Shown here piece by piece: positions 48,100-59,262 of a stretch of DNA of 64,000 nt (position 1 is its first letter; every line of letters starts with the position of its first letter). Source of the DNA: Coptis chinensis (taxonomy: Eukaryota > Streptophyta > Magnoliopsida > Ranunculales > Ranunculaceae); the NCBI GenBank assembly GCA_015680905.1, contig CM027380.1:33596001-33660000 (forward strand), read 5' to 3'. The notes beneath the pieces were generated by a model that worked only from the letters and a program-made list of their open reading frames with translations, did not search any database and was not told the origin of the DNA. The position numbers and the translations under genes are program-made.

Positions 48100-48957
48100 T
48101 GAAGCTTTAGTATTGGTGGAAGTATACTTCAAAAGAGTTTAGATAGAAGTTGAGGTTCATCCTAAATTGTTTAGAGTTTGAGTGAGGGAGATAGAAGAAG
48201 AAATGTAGACTCTTGAATCTTAGAATGGTTCTAAGCTAATGAACTTGAAAGCTTTGATTGTATATTAAAATGACTTGAAAACTTGAAAGGAATATTGATT
48301 AAAATATTGAAATGAAGATTCATTAAAATATTGAAATGAAACAAGCAAACAAGATGAAGATTGAAACAAATAACAATAACAAGTTGATTGAAATAAAAGA
48401 AATGAAATAATAAGTTGATTGAAATAAAGGAAATGAAATAACAAGAAATTAAAAACATGAAATTAAAAATAAGCTAAGAAAATAAACAAACCAAATGGTT
48501 TGGATCCTAAGACAATGGATGAGTTCTCTTTCCTTTGCTTTTTGTTTATATACCCCCACTTTTGCCATTTACAGATTTTTCCTCATCCATTCTAAACAAA
48601 ACACCTCACCCCTTTCACTTTTGCTTTTGCTTTATGGGTGCCTTCTTGATTAAGATAGGTTTAGGGATAAGTCTTCATAATTTGAAATAAGGGTTTCCAT
48701 CTTTGGTCCTCTGATTTGAGTCTTTTGACTATTGACTTTGACTTTTTTAGCACTTTTCCATAGCAGCTACTGATCTTCATATTAAGTGTGATTAAGACTC
48801 TTTTTGGTGCTAAGACCAACTTTTATGGTAAGTGGTCTGAAATACTCCTTAACCTGAAAAAGGCAGTAAAAGCTATGAGTTGTCTTTTTGTTAAGCGTAA
48901 AAGGGACTGTAATGCAATAATATACGGATAATAAAATGCACATTTGGGAGCTAATAA
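48100..48957 (-). repeat. 5' LTR of element 4
   Basis: 858 bp, homologous to 8904-9750. It has an extra copy of a 35-bp unit (ATAAGTTGATTGAAATAAAG, 48408-48442), a shorter TTGAC tract, and its outer terminus reads TAATAA instead of TAATCA. Confidence 0.85.
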
Positions 48958-48962
48958 GATAT

Positions 48963-49185
48963 TTTACTTTGACAATGAGTAGGTTATGTATGTAGATCTC
49001 CTGCACAACCCTACAATTCTTCACTGAGCACTTCATATACTTGCTTTCTAGTGTACATGCTTCATTATACTCTATAACCGCACACATAAAACCCTAACAG
49101 GGTGTATTTAGGTAGTGAAGACCAATGTAAGGACATTTTGAAGCATATTGCCCTTCTTCTTTGCAGAACTGACATACCTCTAAAA
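48963..49185 (-). pseudogene. Cysteine-rich (degenerate zinc-knuckle) coding fragment
   Basis: The minus strand reads VCQFCKEEGQYASKCPY (49180 downward), a CCHC-like pattern with Gln for His, then a TAG, then CAVIEYNEACTLESKYMKCS and more to the border of element 4. It looks like a decayed exon of a host or transposon gene cut by the element 4 insertion. I could not find its continuation in 8677-8903. Confidence 0.3.
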
Positions 49186-49189
49186 CATA

Positions 49190-50270
49190 ACAACATATTA
49201 GTGAGTAGTCCTAATTATGTTTTATACAATTTGTAGTTGGTCTTGTGTTTATATGTTTATTTAGTATTTGGTCCTTCAAATACACCATTAATGGAGAGAA
49301 ATAAGGTTTCAAAATTTACATTTGGTGGAGAGTAAACAACAATTGAAGATCCACCCATCTCAGTTTGAGTATTTTGACAAGATGAATGGGTAGTTTACTT
49401 GTCGGGAGTTATTTGAAGACAAGATGCAGAAGATGGTATGATGGCCTTATATAAGTGAAATAGAAGACAAGTACCAATGACTAGTTAACTAGGGTACTTG
49501 GATGGATCTTGTGATTTTGCCTTTTTTTCATTTGATGATCTAAATTAAAAAAAAAAAAATCACATGAAAGACATGTGCAGGGTATTTTTGAAAAATGTTA
49601 GTATGTAACCCCTTTCGGCCATTTGCCAAATTCACAGTCAACTAACTGCCTCTGTCAATTTGGGACCAAATTGCAATAAACGATTAATTGTGGACCTGGG
49701 GGTGGCCCAAGACAATTGAGGGCCCTAAACAAAATTCGAATGCTAAAAAGAAAAAGATGCGAGGTTTTTTTTTTTTGTTGGAGAAGGGCGAGGGAAATGT
49801 AGGGTCTATTTAGAACTAACATAATTTTTTACTTTCCAATGTAAAAACGTTATCTATCCATTAAAATAAGGGGCTGAAAAGTGTGCTAACAAGCAATGGT
49901 GGTCCGAATTAAATTAGTGCCCCTTGGACTGCGGGGCCCTAAGCAGATGTATATTTTGCTATGAGGTTGAGCGAGCCCTGTATGGACCAAATCTTAATTT
50001 TGCTATTATAAGTAGGATGAAAATGCAAAAAAACCTATAATGTTTACATAATTTCACACCCCATTGAAGATCCTTTTTGGGCATCTAGCATCTCCAATGG
50101 AAGGTGTAGTTACGACGTCATTAGGATTTTACATTTCCTTATGGCACTCTAATAAAGAATCCAATGGAGGGATGCTATAATGGGCTGCTAAAAGGTGTCA
50201 CATAGGCCTTTTAGCAGGCCCAGCCATATTTAATAACCCAAAATCAAAAAACCATTCCAATCACACTTTT
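49190..50270. other. Intergenic, no gene recognised
   Basis: AT-rich with A- and T-runs (49548-49560, 49767-49778). Sequence near 50085-50225 has repeated CTCCAATGG and TTTTAGCAGG/CTGCTAAAAGG words, probably transposon-terminal debris next to the PMD element. Confidence 0.5.
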
Positions 50271-50524
50271 TAGCAGCTATTAAGTTCGGGATACAGACGA
50301 CAGAAACTCTACCGTCTGTATGTTAAATTGCAACAGATGGCAGAATCTATGTCGTTCGTATATGGCAGTTACTAAAATGCACACTCCACTCCTCTAACTC
50401 TTCCACTCCTCTACCACTCAAACAAATCCTCACTCCTCCACTCAAACAAATCCCTCCCTCTCTCACTCACTCGGTCTCCTCACTCAAAGGTAATATTAAA
50501 ATGACAATTTTCATTCTTGAATTG

Positions 50525-50800
50525 TTAATTGTTTATTGAATGCTTGAATGTTAGAATGTTAGAATGTTGAATGTTGAATTGGAATTGATGTTAGAATGTT
50601 AGGATATTGAATTAGAATTGATGTTAGAATGTTATAATGTTAGAATGTTGAATGTTGAATTAGAATTGATGTTGGAATTGATGTTAGAATGTTAGAATTT
50701 TGAATTGGAATTGATGTTGGAATTGATGTTAGAATATTAGTTTGAAATGGTTTGAAATTATGCGTGATTGGAATTGATGTTAGAATGTTAGAAGTGTTGT
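50525..50800 (+). repeat. Minisatellite of GAATTGATGTTAGAATGTTA units
   Basis: Irregular tandem array of TTAGAATGTT and GAATTGATGTTAGAATG words upstream of the PMD reading frame, probably within its first intron or leader. Confidence 0.85.
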
Positions 50801-50852
50801 TTGAATTGAAGTTAAGAGGATATTGTTGATTGAATTGCAGGTGCCACGCAAA

Positions 50853-53546
50853 ATGAGTAACAAGGGTAAATAATTTTTCGGTTGAAAATCAGTTACTAGA
50901 TTGACAAATGAGTCGACGTCAACACTAAACGCCGATGAGGATGAAAACGAAGTCTATAATTTGCAAAACCCTCCAGTAATTGAATTTTCGGACCTAATCG
51001 ATCCATTAACACATGCTTCATTGGCTAGAAACCCGAAAACTCACATATCTCATTGTGTAAATATGGTAAACATTTGATCATTAAATTTGGTTTCTTTAAC
51101 ATCATAATTTGTATTTTCTTTAATTTTAATGAAGTGTTTCGAATAAATGTTTAGGGAGGAGGGGGGGGGGGAGATGAAATTGCGGTGTTGTTGGGCATCC
51201 GTGAACAATTGGTGGAAGGTAATGGTTGCCAAAGGAGATTGTTTTGAAGGCATAAGAAATGAAATTTTACAATCTCCGTTTGGGTCATTGTTTTGATATG
51301 GTTATCAAAATGCCGACTGTGGTTTGATATACGCTTTGATCGAGCGGTGGTGGGACACAACTCACATTTTCCACTTTCCACAAGGCGAGATAGGCATCAC
51401 TCTAATGGATGTTACTATGCTCACAGGAATTAGCGTAGGAAGGGGAAAGGCCGTTACGTTTGGAGAAGGTCGGTTTGCGACTTTTGATTATGCACAGCAA
51501 AAATGGTCAAATATAAGGCCGAAGCATTAGGCATCAAACCCTTCTTTTTTGTGAATGAGTTCATGGAGAAGACGAAAGAGAGCGACAAAGGTTGGTGCCC
51601 GACGGGTACAGATCGGGAGAGATATTTGAAAGCATTCTATTTTTACTTAATCACACAGTGTTTCTTCCCTATGGGTGATAGTTCACTGAGATTAGGTTGG
51701 ATAGAGTGTTTGGTTCGGTTAGATTATATGCATCAGTATGATTGGGGTGGTGCTATGTTTGGAGCTTTGATTTACGCGTTGGATCAAGCGTGCTGAGTCA
51801 CAACTAATATTGTGGATGGTCAATGTGGTGGCTTCACCCCTCTTTTACAAGTAAGTTTTAAATTTTTAGTATTATAACTTCATGATAGTATTATAATTTT
51901 TAAATTACGTACAATTTTGATTTTGATATTTGTTTTAATGATATTATTGGTGGCATGAGTACGTACCTACCATGGCTCCTCTTCTAAGACCGAACATGGA
52001 CCGTGATATCGTCCCACTAATTAGAGCATGGATGAATGACTTTAAAGATCGCCGAACTGGTCAAGGACACCACAACATTCACTTAGATCGTAACCAACTC
52101 GAGACTAGGTCGGCATTGGCGATACAGTAGACACCATGGTTTCATACTCGATATATGGAATTAAATGTTGATGATGTGGAGGGAGATACCATAGATTAGG
52201 AGTGCAAATGGATAGGTTCGGATTCGGATATGCCTGTATCCGAATCCGAATCCGAATCCCGTCAGATATTTAAAATTTTATCCGAATCCGATTTCGGATA
52301 TCTGAATCGGATATCGGATAATATCCGATCCGAAAATTAATATTAATTAAAATTTTATTAGCTTTGAATAATTCATTTTACTAATATAAAAATTATTATA
52401 AATATATATATATATATATATATTTGTCATTTATTATTATTATAGTTTTATATTATTAGTTTATGATTTTATATAATATTTTGTACAATAATAAATAAAT
52501 AAATAAATTATATATATAATAACTATTAATTTTTTAAATCGGATTGGATATTTTTAGATGCGGATATGGTAGTATCCGAATCCGTATTTGAAACCAGTTC
52601 GGACATAAAAAATTATCCAAATCCAAATCTGATATCCAAAATTTTCAGATAATATCTGATTTTTCAAATACGAATTTGAATATTTGGATATCCACTTGCA
52701 CCCCTACCATGGATGATGTTTGGTTTCGTGAGGTGATTCACCGTGTATGTCGTTCGTATAATCTTACAATGCGCCGAATCGTCTTTGAGTTTGGAGGCAT
52801 CATCGTGTGGTACCTGGGCAATAGGTGTTGGCACCAAATTGTTGGGACACCTTTCATCCCACACCTTCCTCCAGAGAATATGTGCTCATTGGGAAGAGCC
52901 AGTCAGTGGAGGTCCTATCTTAGAATGTATGAAGACTTGTGGCCACAAGCTTCTCTATATTTAGATGTGAATGGTGACTACGATAGTTACTGGGATTGCA
53001 TCTCAAGGGGTCCTATATTGCCTGCTAATATGTACAGAGCTGCTAACATGGACTTTGTAGGACATAAGGCTATTATGAGTGATTTGTGTATCTCACACCC
53101 TGTTGAGCCTTACTTTTCATCTCAAGGTCCTTACGAGTATTTTATTCCAGCTCCTTCTGATCCGGATAACCCATGGAGCTATGACATATTTACATCTCAG
53201 GGAATGCATGTCGCCATACCTATACCTTATGTTGATCAAAGTTATCTTTCGAACTTTTGTTCCGGATTTTGACACTCTAGATGAGGTTAATATTTAATTT
53301 ATATTTTGAAACTTGAATTATATTTGGTTTATAGTGATGATTTTCTTAAAGTTATTGATTTTTTTGTAGGCTACACTTAGAGCGCGATATGCCGAGTTGC
53401 GGCTAATAATGCATGGGATGCGCGATTCGGTTATGACTATGACCGACGAATACTATCATTATTTGGTGGCCGAGCAAAAAGAGAAGAAAAAGTCACATGA
53501 TAGAGTCGCAGAGTTAGAAGCACAGATTCTAGAAATGAGTAAATGA
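50853..53546 (+). pseudogene. Plant mobile domain (PMD, MAIN-like) gene, broken
   Basis: Spliced gene remnant. The first ATG segment (50853) has a stop after six codons. The PMD core starts at about 51310: LIYALIERWWDTTHIFHFPQ, GEIGITLMDVTMLTGISVG, then frame-shifted VNEFMEKTKESDKGW and RYLKAFYFYLITQCFF to GGFTPLLQ with a GTAAGT donor at 51851. Next exon about 51957-52188 (WHEYVPTMAPLLRPN...), resumed after the MITE at 52706-53272 (DDVWFREVIHRVCRSYNLTM, HLPPENMCSLGRASQWRSYL). A last exon at 53370-53546 encodes a coiled-coil tail (YHYLVAEQKEKKKSHDRVAE). PMD proteins act in silencing in host versions and are common in transposons; this copy is a transposon-type pseudogene. Confidence 0.7.
52198..52705. 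mobile_element. MITE inserted in a PMD exon (Mutator-like, 9-bp TSD)
   Basis: Termini TAGGAGTGCAAATGGATA and TATCCACTTGCACCCCT are inverted repeats. The flanks accatagat (52189-52197) and accatggat (52706-52714) are a 9-bp target duplication with one change. The interior repeats GGATTCGGATATC/ATCCGAATCC words and has no coding capacity. The PMD frame reads straight on after it. Confidence 0.85.
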
Positions 53547-54007
53547 CATTGCAAGAATCACGATAAGGGAGTAAATCAAAGAAGAGGCAACCTGGCGAGG
53601 GTTCGAGTCGAAATTTTTTTTTTTTTTTTATGTTTGTATTGATTGATGTTTGTATGAATTATGTTTAATGAATGAATTGAATTATGTTTGTTTAATGAAT
53701 GAATTTTGGTTAGTTGAATGGATGTGTGGATTGTTGAGTTGTGGAATGAATGATAATGGATTGTGGAGTGAGTGAAATAGAATGAATGGAGTTGAATGAA
53801 TATGAATTTGTATATGAAAAGAATAACAAGATTTCTCAGTTTTGCATCTGATGTCCGCTGAGTACGCATAGAGTTTTATCGTCCGTCCATTTAATAAAAA
53901 GCGGGGAGCGAGGCGATCGATGATTTTCTTTGTGCCCATACATAAATAACCAACAGATGGCAGAAACTATGCCGTCCGTCTCCGTAAACTTGTTATAACA
54001 GCTGCTA

Positions 54008-54566
54008 GCGAATGTCTTAACTTTGACTGGGTTTTAGACTCCTTCCAAATTTAAGACCGGGGGAATAACATTTTTGGTCTTATATAAAGATTTTAACTTC
54101 GGATAGCTTTTGAGAAACTTTTACAAATTTCTTTAAAACACCGAGAGGGACATCACTTGGGCGTGACTTTCGAGTTTATATTACATTATCAGAAATTACT
54201 CGACGCCTGACTCCGAAGTAAGGATTATCTTAAAAAACAAAAAAGCTTCAGGCCCGAAGGTAAGAACAGCAAAGGCATATTCCAAATGAACCAGGCCCTT
54301 TCGAAATAGGGGTCTGCTCCTTGTTAACTGACTTTTTAACCGGCACGTGACTGGTTCACAAAAATCAGCACACATCTCTTTGTTGGAACGAAATTGACAG
54401 AGACGAGACATTATGCAGCCGATCGTCTGGAATTCAAGGTATTGCTAGTCACAATGTCTTATAACGAAATATTGTTCAATTCATGCAAATGTTTGACAAA
54501 ATTCTTCACTCAACTTCCTGTTCATATTAGAAACTCCTTAATAGTGAGTTAGTTCCCACACCAGAA
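54008..54566 (+). promoter_or_regulatory. Upstream region of the PPR gene
   Basis: Between the PMD transposon and the ATG at 54567. It contains a G-box CACGTG at 54344-54349. A possible 5'-UTR intron runs from CAAG|GTATTG (54439) to CACACCAG (54564), three bases before the ATG; this is only a splice-consensus reading. No other gene seen. Confidence 0.4.
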
Positions 54567-56042
54567 ATGGATACATCCTATAATGTATATGCAATGGTGG
54601 AACTCAGAAATTCACATTTTAGTAGACTTACTGTCATGGCTCAGTCGAAAGCGGGCCATTCTCAACGTAAACTACCCAAAAATCTCCGCTACCCTCGTCG
54701 AGCCAAGGTTACACCGGAGCCTAAAGGTAGTTTATACTTGAAGAAGAAGAAGGTTATTGACATTGAACCGTTTCGAATGGGTTTTGAGTACAGTGAGAAA
54801 CCTGAATTAATGGACAAGAATGCTGAGAGTGATGGCAATGGCAATGATGATGATGAAAATGGGGATGATTTGAAATGGAGCACTGATGAGCTTGATGCGA
54901 TTTCATCTCTTTTTCAAGGGAGAATACCTCAGAAACCCGGAAGTTTGAATAAGGAAAGGCCACTTCCACTTCCACTACCTTACAAACTTCGACCATTAGG
55001 ACTTCCAATGCCAAAGAAACATGTAAGAAGGGCTTGCCCATCGCGTGCGTCTGTGTGTGACCAGGTTTATAAGAATCCAAATTTTCTTATTCACTTAGCT
55101 AGAGAGATAAAAAGTCTTGATGCAGATAAAGATGTGTGTGATGTTCTTAATAGGTGGGTCCGTTTCTTGCGGAAGGGATCACTTTCTTTAACAATAAGGG
55201 AATTAGGACATATGGATCTTCCTGAGAGAGCTCTGCAGACATATTGCTGGGCTCAAGAACACCCACACCTTTTTCCTGATGATCGAATTCTAGCTTCAAC
55301 TTTAGAGATTTTAGCTAGGACACGACAGCTCAAGAAGCCGTTTGACTTGGAAAAATACACAATTTCAGCTAGCAGGAGTGTCATTGAGGCTTTGGCTAGG
55401 GGATTTATTAGAGGAGGTAGTTTCAGTCTTGCTCGGAAACTTCTTTTGGTTGCCAAGGCCAATAAGAGAACATTAGACCCCAGTATTCATGCTAAGCTTA
55501 TCTGGGAGCTTGGGAAAAACCCCGACAAGTACAGGCTTGTATTGAAATTACTGAATGAGCTCGCAGAGATGAATGACTTGAAATTGAATCAGCAAGACTG
55601 TACTGCTGTAATGAAAGTCTGCGTAAGGCTGGGGAAATTTGAGATTGTTGAAAGTCTCTTCAAGTGGTTCAAAGAATCGGGACGTGATATCAGTATAGTT
55701 ATGTACACTACTCTGATTCACAGTCGCTATTCTGAAGAGAAATACCGTGAGGCTATGACTCTAGTTTGGGAAATGGAGGGATTGAATTTTCTCTTTGATC
55801 TTCCAGCTTATGGCGTGGTGATAAAGCTGTTTGTCACATTGAATGATGTCTCAAGGGCTGCAAGATATTTTTCAAGGCTAAAGGAGGCTCGTTTTGCACC
55901 AACTTATGACATATACCGTGATCTGATCAAGGTTTATGCAGCATCAGGAAGGTTAGCTAAGTGTAAGGAGCTCTGCAAGGAGGTAGAAATGGTCGGATAC
56001 AAATTGGATAAACAGACGGAATCTCTGTTATTGCAAATGTGA
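54567..56042 (+). CDS. Pentatricopeptide repeat protein (P-type, EMB975-like)
   Basis: Single open frame of 491 codons from an ATG at 54567 to TGA at 56040-56042. The N-terminal third is basic (QRKLPKNLRYPRRAKVTPEP) followed by an acidic Asp/Glu/Asn stretch (residues about 85-105) and a Pro-rich patch. From about residue 260 there are helical repeats of PPR type, e.g. YTTLIHSRYSEEKYREAMTL, YGVVIKLFVTLNDVSRAARY and YRDLIKVYAASGRLAKCKEL. PPR proteins bind organellar RNA, usually in plastids or mitochondria. No E or DYW domain, so not an editing deaminase. Overall layout recalls Arabidopsis EMB975 (from memory, moderate certainty). Met21 could be an alternative start. 3' end faces the next PPR gene. 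Confidence 0.9.
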   Translation: MDTSYNVYAMVELRNSHFSRLTVMAQSKAGHSQRKLPKNLRYPRRAKVTPEPKGSLYLKKKKVIDIEPFRMGFEYSEKPELMDKNAESDGNGNDDDENGDDLKWSTDELDAISSLFQGRIPQKPGSLNKERPLPLPLPYKLRPLGLPMPKKHVRRACPSRASVCDQVYKNPNFLIHLAREIKSLDADKDVCDVLNRWVRFLRKGSLSLTIRELGHMDLPERALQTYCWAQEHPHLFPDDRILASTLEILARTRQLKKPFDLEKYTISASRSVIEALARGFIRGGSFSLARKLLLVAKANKRTLDPSIHAKLIWELGKNPDKYRLVLKLLNELAEMNDLKLNQQDCTAVMKVCVRLGKFEIVESLFKWFKESGRDISIVMYTTLIHSRYSEEKYREAMTLVWEMEGLNFLFDLPAYGVVIKLFVTLNDVSRAARYFSRLKEARFAPTYDIYRDLIKVYAASGRLAKCKELCKEVEMVGYKLDKQTESLLLQM

Positions 56043-56416
56043 ATAAATACTGGATCAGCATTAGAAGTGTACTATGAATTGTAAGTACAAGGGCTTGATT
56101 ACTGTTTGGTTCAGTTTACTACAATGAGAAATAATTTGTCTCGGCATTCATGGTTTCAAATTTAGACCTTTCACTTAAAAAGGTTCAAACTGTCAAACTG
56201 TCTCGAAGCCACTTTGTAATTTGGTGCATCATGCCCACATGTATCTATAGTTTTATTCATTTATGCTTGGACCAGTTGTACCCGAATTGTAAGAAAAATA
56301 ATGTATATTTAATTGAAGAATGCAGATTACAAGTTTTACATTTTTTCTCTCAATTCTACAATTTGGGAGGTTCTTGGTCTGTTGAGGCAGCCAATTGACT
56401 TGTCAATAAGTGGTTC
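56043..56416. other. Convergent 3' ends of two PPR genes
   Basis: 374 bp between the stop codons of two tail-to-tail genes; must hold both 3' UTRs. No coding sequence seen. Confidence 0.7.
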
Positions 56417-58879
56417 TTACCCTAATAGTCTGACATTATTATGCCTAGAATCATCAATCTTTATCTGTTGGTTAAGCATATGTAGATTTCTCAAAATCTT
56501 TTCAGTTTCAGGATGAGAAAAATCCCCCACTGTGAACTCATGAACCCAGTCCTTGCTGATCAACCAGCTACTTCCTGGATCCTTCTTGATTCCAGTCTCT
56601 GCCATTTTCTGCCTCAACTCCCTAGCTTCTTCCCATCTTCCCACTTCTGAATAAAGGTTTGAGAGAAGAACATATGAAGCATGATCACTGGGATTCAGTT
56701 CCATCACTTTTCTTGCAGATTTCTCCCCAATGTCGGTGTTTCCGTAGTTCCTACAAGCACTAAGCAACGTTCTCCATGCTGAATCACCCTCATTGTTGAG
56801 CATGATTTTATGTGCTTCATCAAGTCTCCCAGCGCGACCAAAGACATCGATCAAGCAGGAGTAGTGTTCGGTTACTGGCTGTAGTCCATACTTTTCAGAC
56901 ATCAACTTGAAGAAGTATACGCTCTTCTCTACAAGCCCTACATGGCTGCATGCTGATATAACAGCTATGAAAGTAATTTTGTTTGGGATTACTTTCATTT
57001 TCTCCATCTTTCCAAATGTCTCAATCGCCTCTTGTGCCTTCCCATGCTGTGCAAATCCTGAAATCAGAGCATTGAAAGTTACAGCATTTGGATGGGGCTG
57101 CTCATTGAAAGCTTTGACAGAGTCCTCCATGCTTCCACATTTTGCATACATATCTATCACAGAACTCCCGACATAGATATCGTTTTCAAAACCTGATTTC
57201 ACTACGAATGACTGAAATTGCTTTCCTAATTCCAAAGCTGCGAGGCTTGAACAAGCTGTGATGCATGTAGGGAGGCTGAAGCAGCTGAGATAGATCCCAG
57301 TTGCCAACATCTCTTTGCAAAGCCTCAGAGCTTCTAGTTCAACTCCATTCCGAACATAACTTCCAATAATTGAACTCCATGAGATGTCATCTCTGTAGTC
57401 AATGGCAATGAAAGCTTTATGAGCATCTTCCACTGACCACGTAGAATACATATTGATTACTGCATTACCGACTATAGTTTCATGACAAAAACTTGACTTA
57501 ATTATCTCAGTGTGGATCTGAAGACCAATCTGAAGATCTGATTCACTACGACAAGATTTTAGAACCGCAACTAGAGTGGTTCCATCGTGTTTTAATGTTG
57601 TTGTTCGTCGAAGTTCACGGTAGAGTTCAATACTGGGAAGAGCAGAACCCTCTTCGATTTGAGCATAACCCATTATCATAGAATTCCAGCACACAATGTC
57701 TTTATGGGAGATCCTTCTAAAGACTTTTTCTACCTCTCCCATTTGTTCACAATCAGCGTAAAGTTTCAAAAGAACACTAGCTACAAAACAATTTGTTTGG
57801 TACCCATGTTTTATCATCTGGCTGTGGATTTGTGTTCCTGTCTTGATCCCTCCAATGTTGACGCAAGCTTTCAATGCACTGGACAATGCATGCTGATCGA
57901 GTTTCTCGCCTTGCCTACACATATCTCTGAACAAACTCAAAGCTTCTTCCCCACAACCATTTCTTGTATAAGTCGAAATTATTGAACTCCATACAAATCC
58001 ATCTTTCCCTTCCATTGAGTCCAAAACTTTACGACTTGAATCCACATTCCCACACTTCCCATATAAATCAACTAAAGCACTACCAACAACAACATCCATT
58101 TCAGTTCCATACTTCAGAACAAGTCCATGTATTTGCTCCACCTCATTTAAACAACAACAACACTTGAGCAAACTTGTAAAAGTATAATCATTAGGACTCA
58201 AACCATCAACAGTTTGCATGTTATAAAACATTCTAAAAACTTCATCATAATCACCAACCTGAGCAAACCCACTGATCATAACATTCCATGTTACAGAATC
58301 TCTATAATACAACTCGTTAAATATGCTACAAGCATTAACAAGACTACCACCAACTTTAAAGTACATATCAACTAATGAACTACCTGCAAACTCGTCTCTT
58401 TCGAATCCAAAACGAATAACCAGTCCATGAATTTGAATGCCCATTTGGAGAAAATGAAGATTTGTACAAGCTCTTGTTGTAACAGAGAAAGTGAACTGGT
58501 TTGGTTTCTCACTTGAACTAAGCATTTCTTTAAACATTTGGAGGGATGTTTTAAATACCCCATGGTGGACATAAGAAGAAATCATGGCCGTCCACGTCAC
58601 CTCGTTTTTATATGGGACATGGTTGAATACAAGATGGGCTTGTTGTAAGTCTGAGCACCTTGTGTAGAAATTTAGTAGGGTGTTTGTTGTGTATATATCT
58701 GAAATGGTGTTTGAAACAATTAGCATTGCATGGATTTGTTTACATTTTCTAATTGATTTGGATTTGGAATGGTTTTGTAGTAGTAATGAGATTGGTTCAG
58801 GTAATTGGGTGATGTAATCAGTCTTGGGGCTGTTATGGTAGTAGCGGTAACACAAGCGAATGGTAGGACAAACACGCAT
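56417..58879 (-). CDS. PLS-class PPR protein with E domain (putative organellar RNA editing factor)
   Basis: Intronless 820-codon frame, ATG at 58879. The first 30 residues are Arg/Tyr/Ser-rich with few acidic residues (MRVCPTIRLCYRYYHNS), typical of a mitochondrial targeting peptide. Then roughly twenty P, L and S motifs, recognisable by repeated signatures such as VTWTAMISSYV, VTWNVMISGFAQ, ALVDLYGKCGN, ISWSSIIGSYVRNG, SVIDMYAKCGS and VTFNALISGFAQHG. The end (from about residue 690) is an E1/E2 domain: WRTLLSACRNYGNTDIGEK, YVLLSNLYSEVGRWEEARE, DPGSSWLISKDWVHEFTVGD. No DYW deaminase follows; such E-class proteins recruit a DYW partner for C-to-U editing. Target transcript cannot be told from sequence. 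Confidence 0.95.
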   Translation of the reverse strand: MRVCPTIRLCYRYYHNSPKTDYITQLPEPISLLLQNHSKSKSIRKCKQIHAMLIVSNTISDIYTTNTLLNFYTRCSDLQQAHLVFNHVPYKNEVTWTAMISSYVHHGVFKTSLQMFKEMLSSSEKPNQFTFSVTTRACTNLHFLQMGIQIHGLVIRFGFERDEFAGSSLVDMYFKVGGSLVNACSIFNELYYRDSVTWNVMISGFAQVGDYDEVFRMFYNMQTVDGLSPNDYTFTSLLKCCCCLNEVEQIHGLVLKYGTEMDVVVGSALVDLYGKCGNVDSSRKVLDSMEGKDGFVWSSIISTYTRNGCGEEALSLFRDMCRQGEKLDQHALSSALKACVNIGGIKTGTQIHSQMIKHGYQTNCFVASVLLKLYADCEQMGEVEKVFRRISHKDIVCWNSMIMGYAQIEEGSALPSIELYRELRRTTTLKHDGTTLVAVLKSCRSESDLQIGLQIHTEIIKSSFCHETIVGNAVINMYSTWSVEDAHKAFIAIDYRDDISWSSIIGSYVRNGVELEALRLCKEMLATGIYLSCFSLPTCITACSSLAALELGKQFQSFVVKSGFENDIYVGSSVIDMYAKCGSMEDSVKAFNEQPHPNAVTFNALISGFAQHGKAQEAIETFGKMEKMKVIPNKITFIAVISACSHVGLVEKSVYFFKLMSEKYGLQPVTEHYSCLIDVFGRAGRLDEAHKIMLNNEGDSAWRTLLSACRNYGNTDIGEKSARKVMELNPSDHASYVLLSNLYSEVGRWEEARELRQKMAETGIKKDPGSSWLISKDWVHEFTVGDFSHPETEKILRNLHMLNQQIKIDDSRHNNVRLLG

Positions 58880-59262
58880 GTTGATCGGACAGCTAGGATA
58901 TCATTTCAAGTGGTAATGTGAAATGTTTGGACCTTTAGTAATTAGATCTTCCTTGTAGTAAGGGGGTGTAAGGAGTTGCTCCTTTTTTCTCAGCTCTGGG
59001 TATAACTGTATTATGAGTATTTCAAAGGCACTATAGAAACTATATGGTTTGGTCTGTAGGGTTCGGACATGGCTTGCAATAAGTTCCAAAGTCCATGTAG
59101 TATGCTTTTTGTTAGTTGCTTATTGAGAAATGGAATTTTTGGCATACTATGCAAGTGCTATTTATGAACGGATCAAATGATGTTACCACTTACCAGAATA
59201 CCAGTTACCAAAAAACCTTTTGGAGTTTGGTTGTGTGAAAAAGATACGGAGATTTCGAGATT
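58880..59262. other. Upstream region of the PLS PPR gene
   Basis: Non-coding, 5' side of the minus-strand PPR gene. A 62-codon minus frame (58901-59089) has no recognisable content. I see no TATA box I would insist on. Confidence 0.4.

Larger units (their letters stand above)
8904..48957 (-). mobile_element. Element 4: outer LTR retrotransposon hosting two nested elements
   Basis: Matching LTRs at 8904-9750 and 48100-48957 in the same orientation are bounded by a perfect 5-bp duplication gatat (8899-8903 and 48958-48962). Minus orientation follows from the polypurine tract beside the left LTR and a tRNA-Asp-like primer binding site beside the right LTR. Removing nested elements 1 and 2 leaves about 10.65 kb. 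It has a zinc-knuckle protein gene near its 5' end and Athila-type 3' non-coding sequence, but no reverse transcriptase, protease or integrase that I can find. It is probably a non-autonomous relative of the Athila group. LTR differences (indels, a 35-bp duplication in the right copy) make it the oldest of the nested set. Confidence 0.85.
50271..54007 (+). mobile_element. Putative TIR transposon carrying a PMD gene
   Basis: Left TAGCAGCTATTAAGTTC (50271-50287) and right AACTTGTTATAACAGCTGCTA (53987-54007) are inverted repeats with a small gap. Inside each end are CAGACGG/CCGTCTG-type palindromes, and a motif AACAGATGGCAGAATCTATG (50331) recurs as AACAGATGGCAGAAACTATG (53951). No matching target duplication was found, so the exact borders are uncertain. 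Confidence 0.45.

Noticed and set aside
54754..55080. 108-codon minus-strand frame in the PPR gene
   Set aside because: Antisense shadow of the acidic Asp/Glu/Asn stretch and Pro-rich patch (His/Ser-rich composition).
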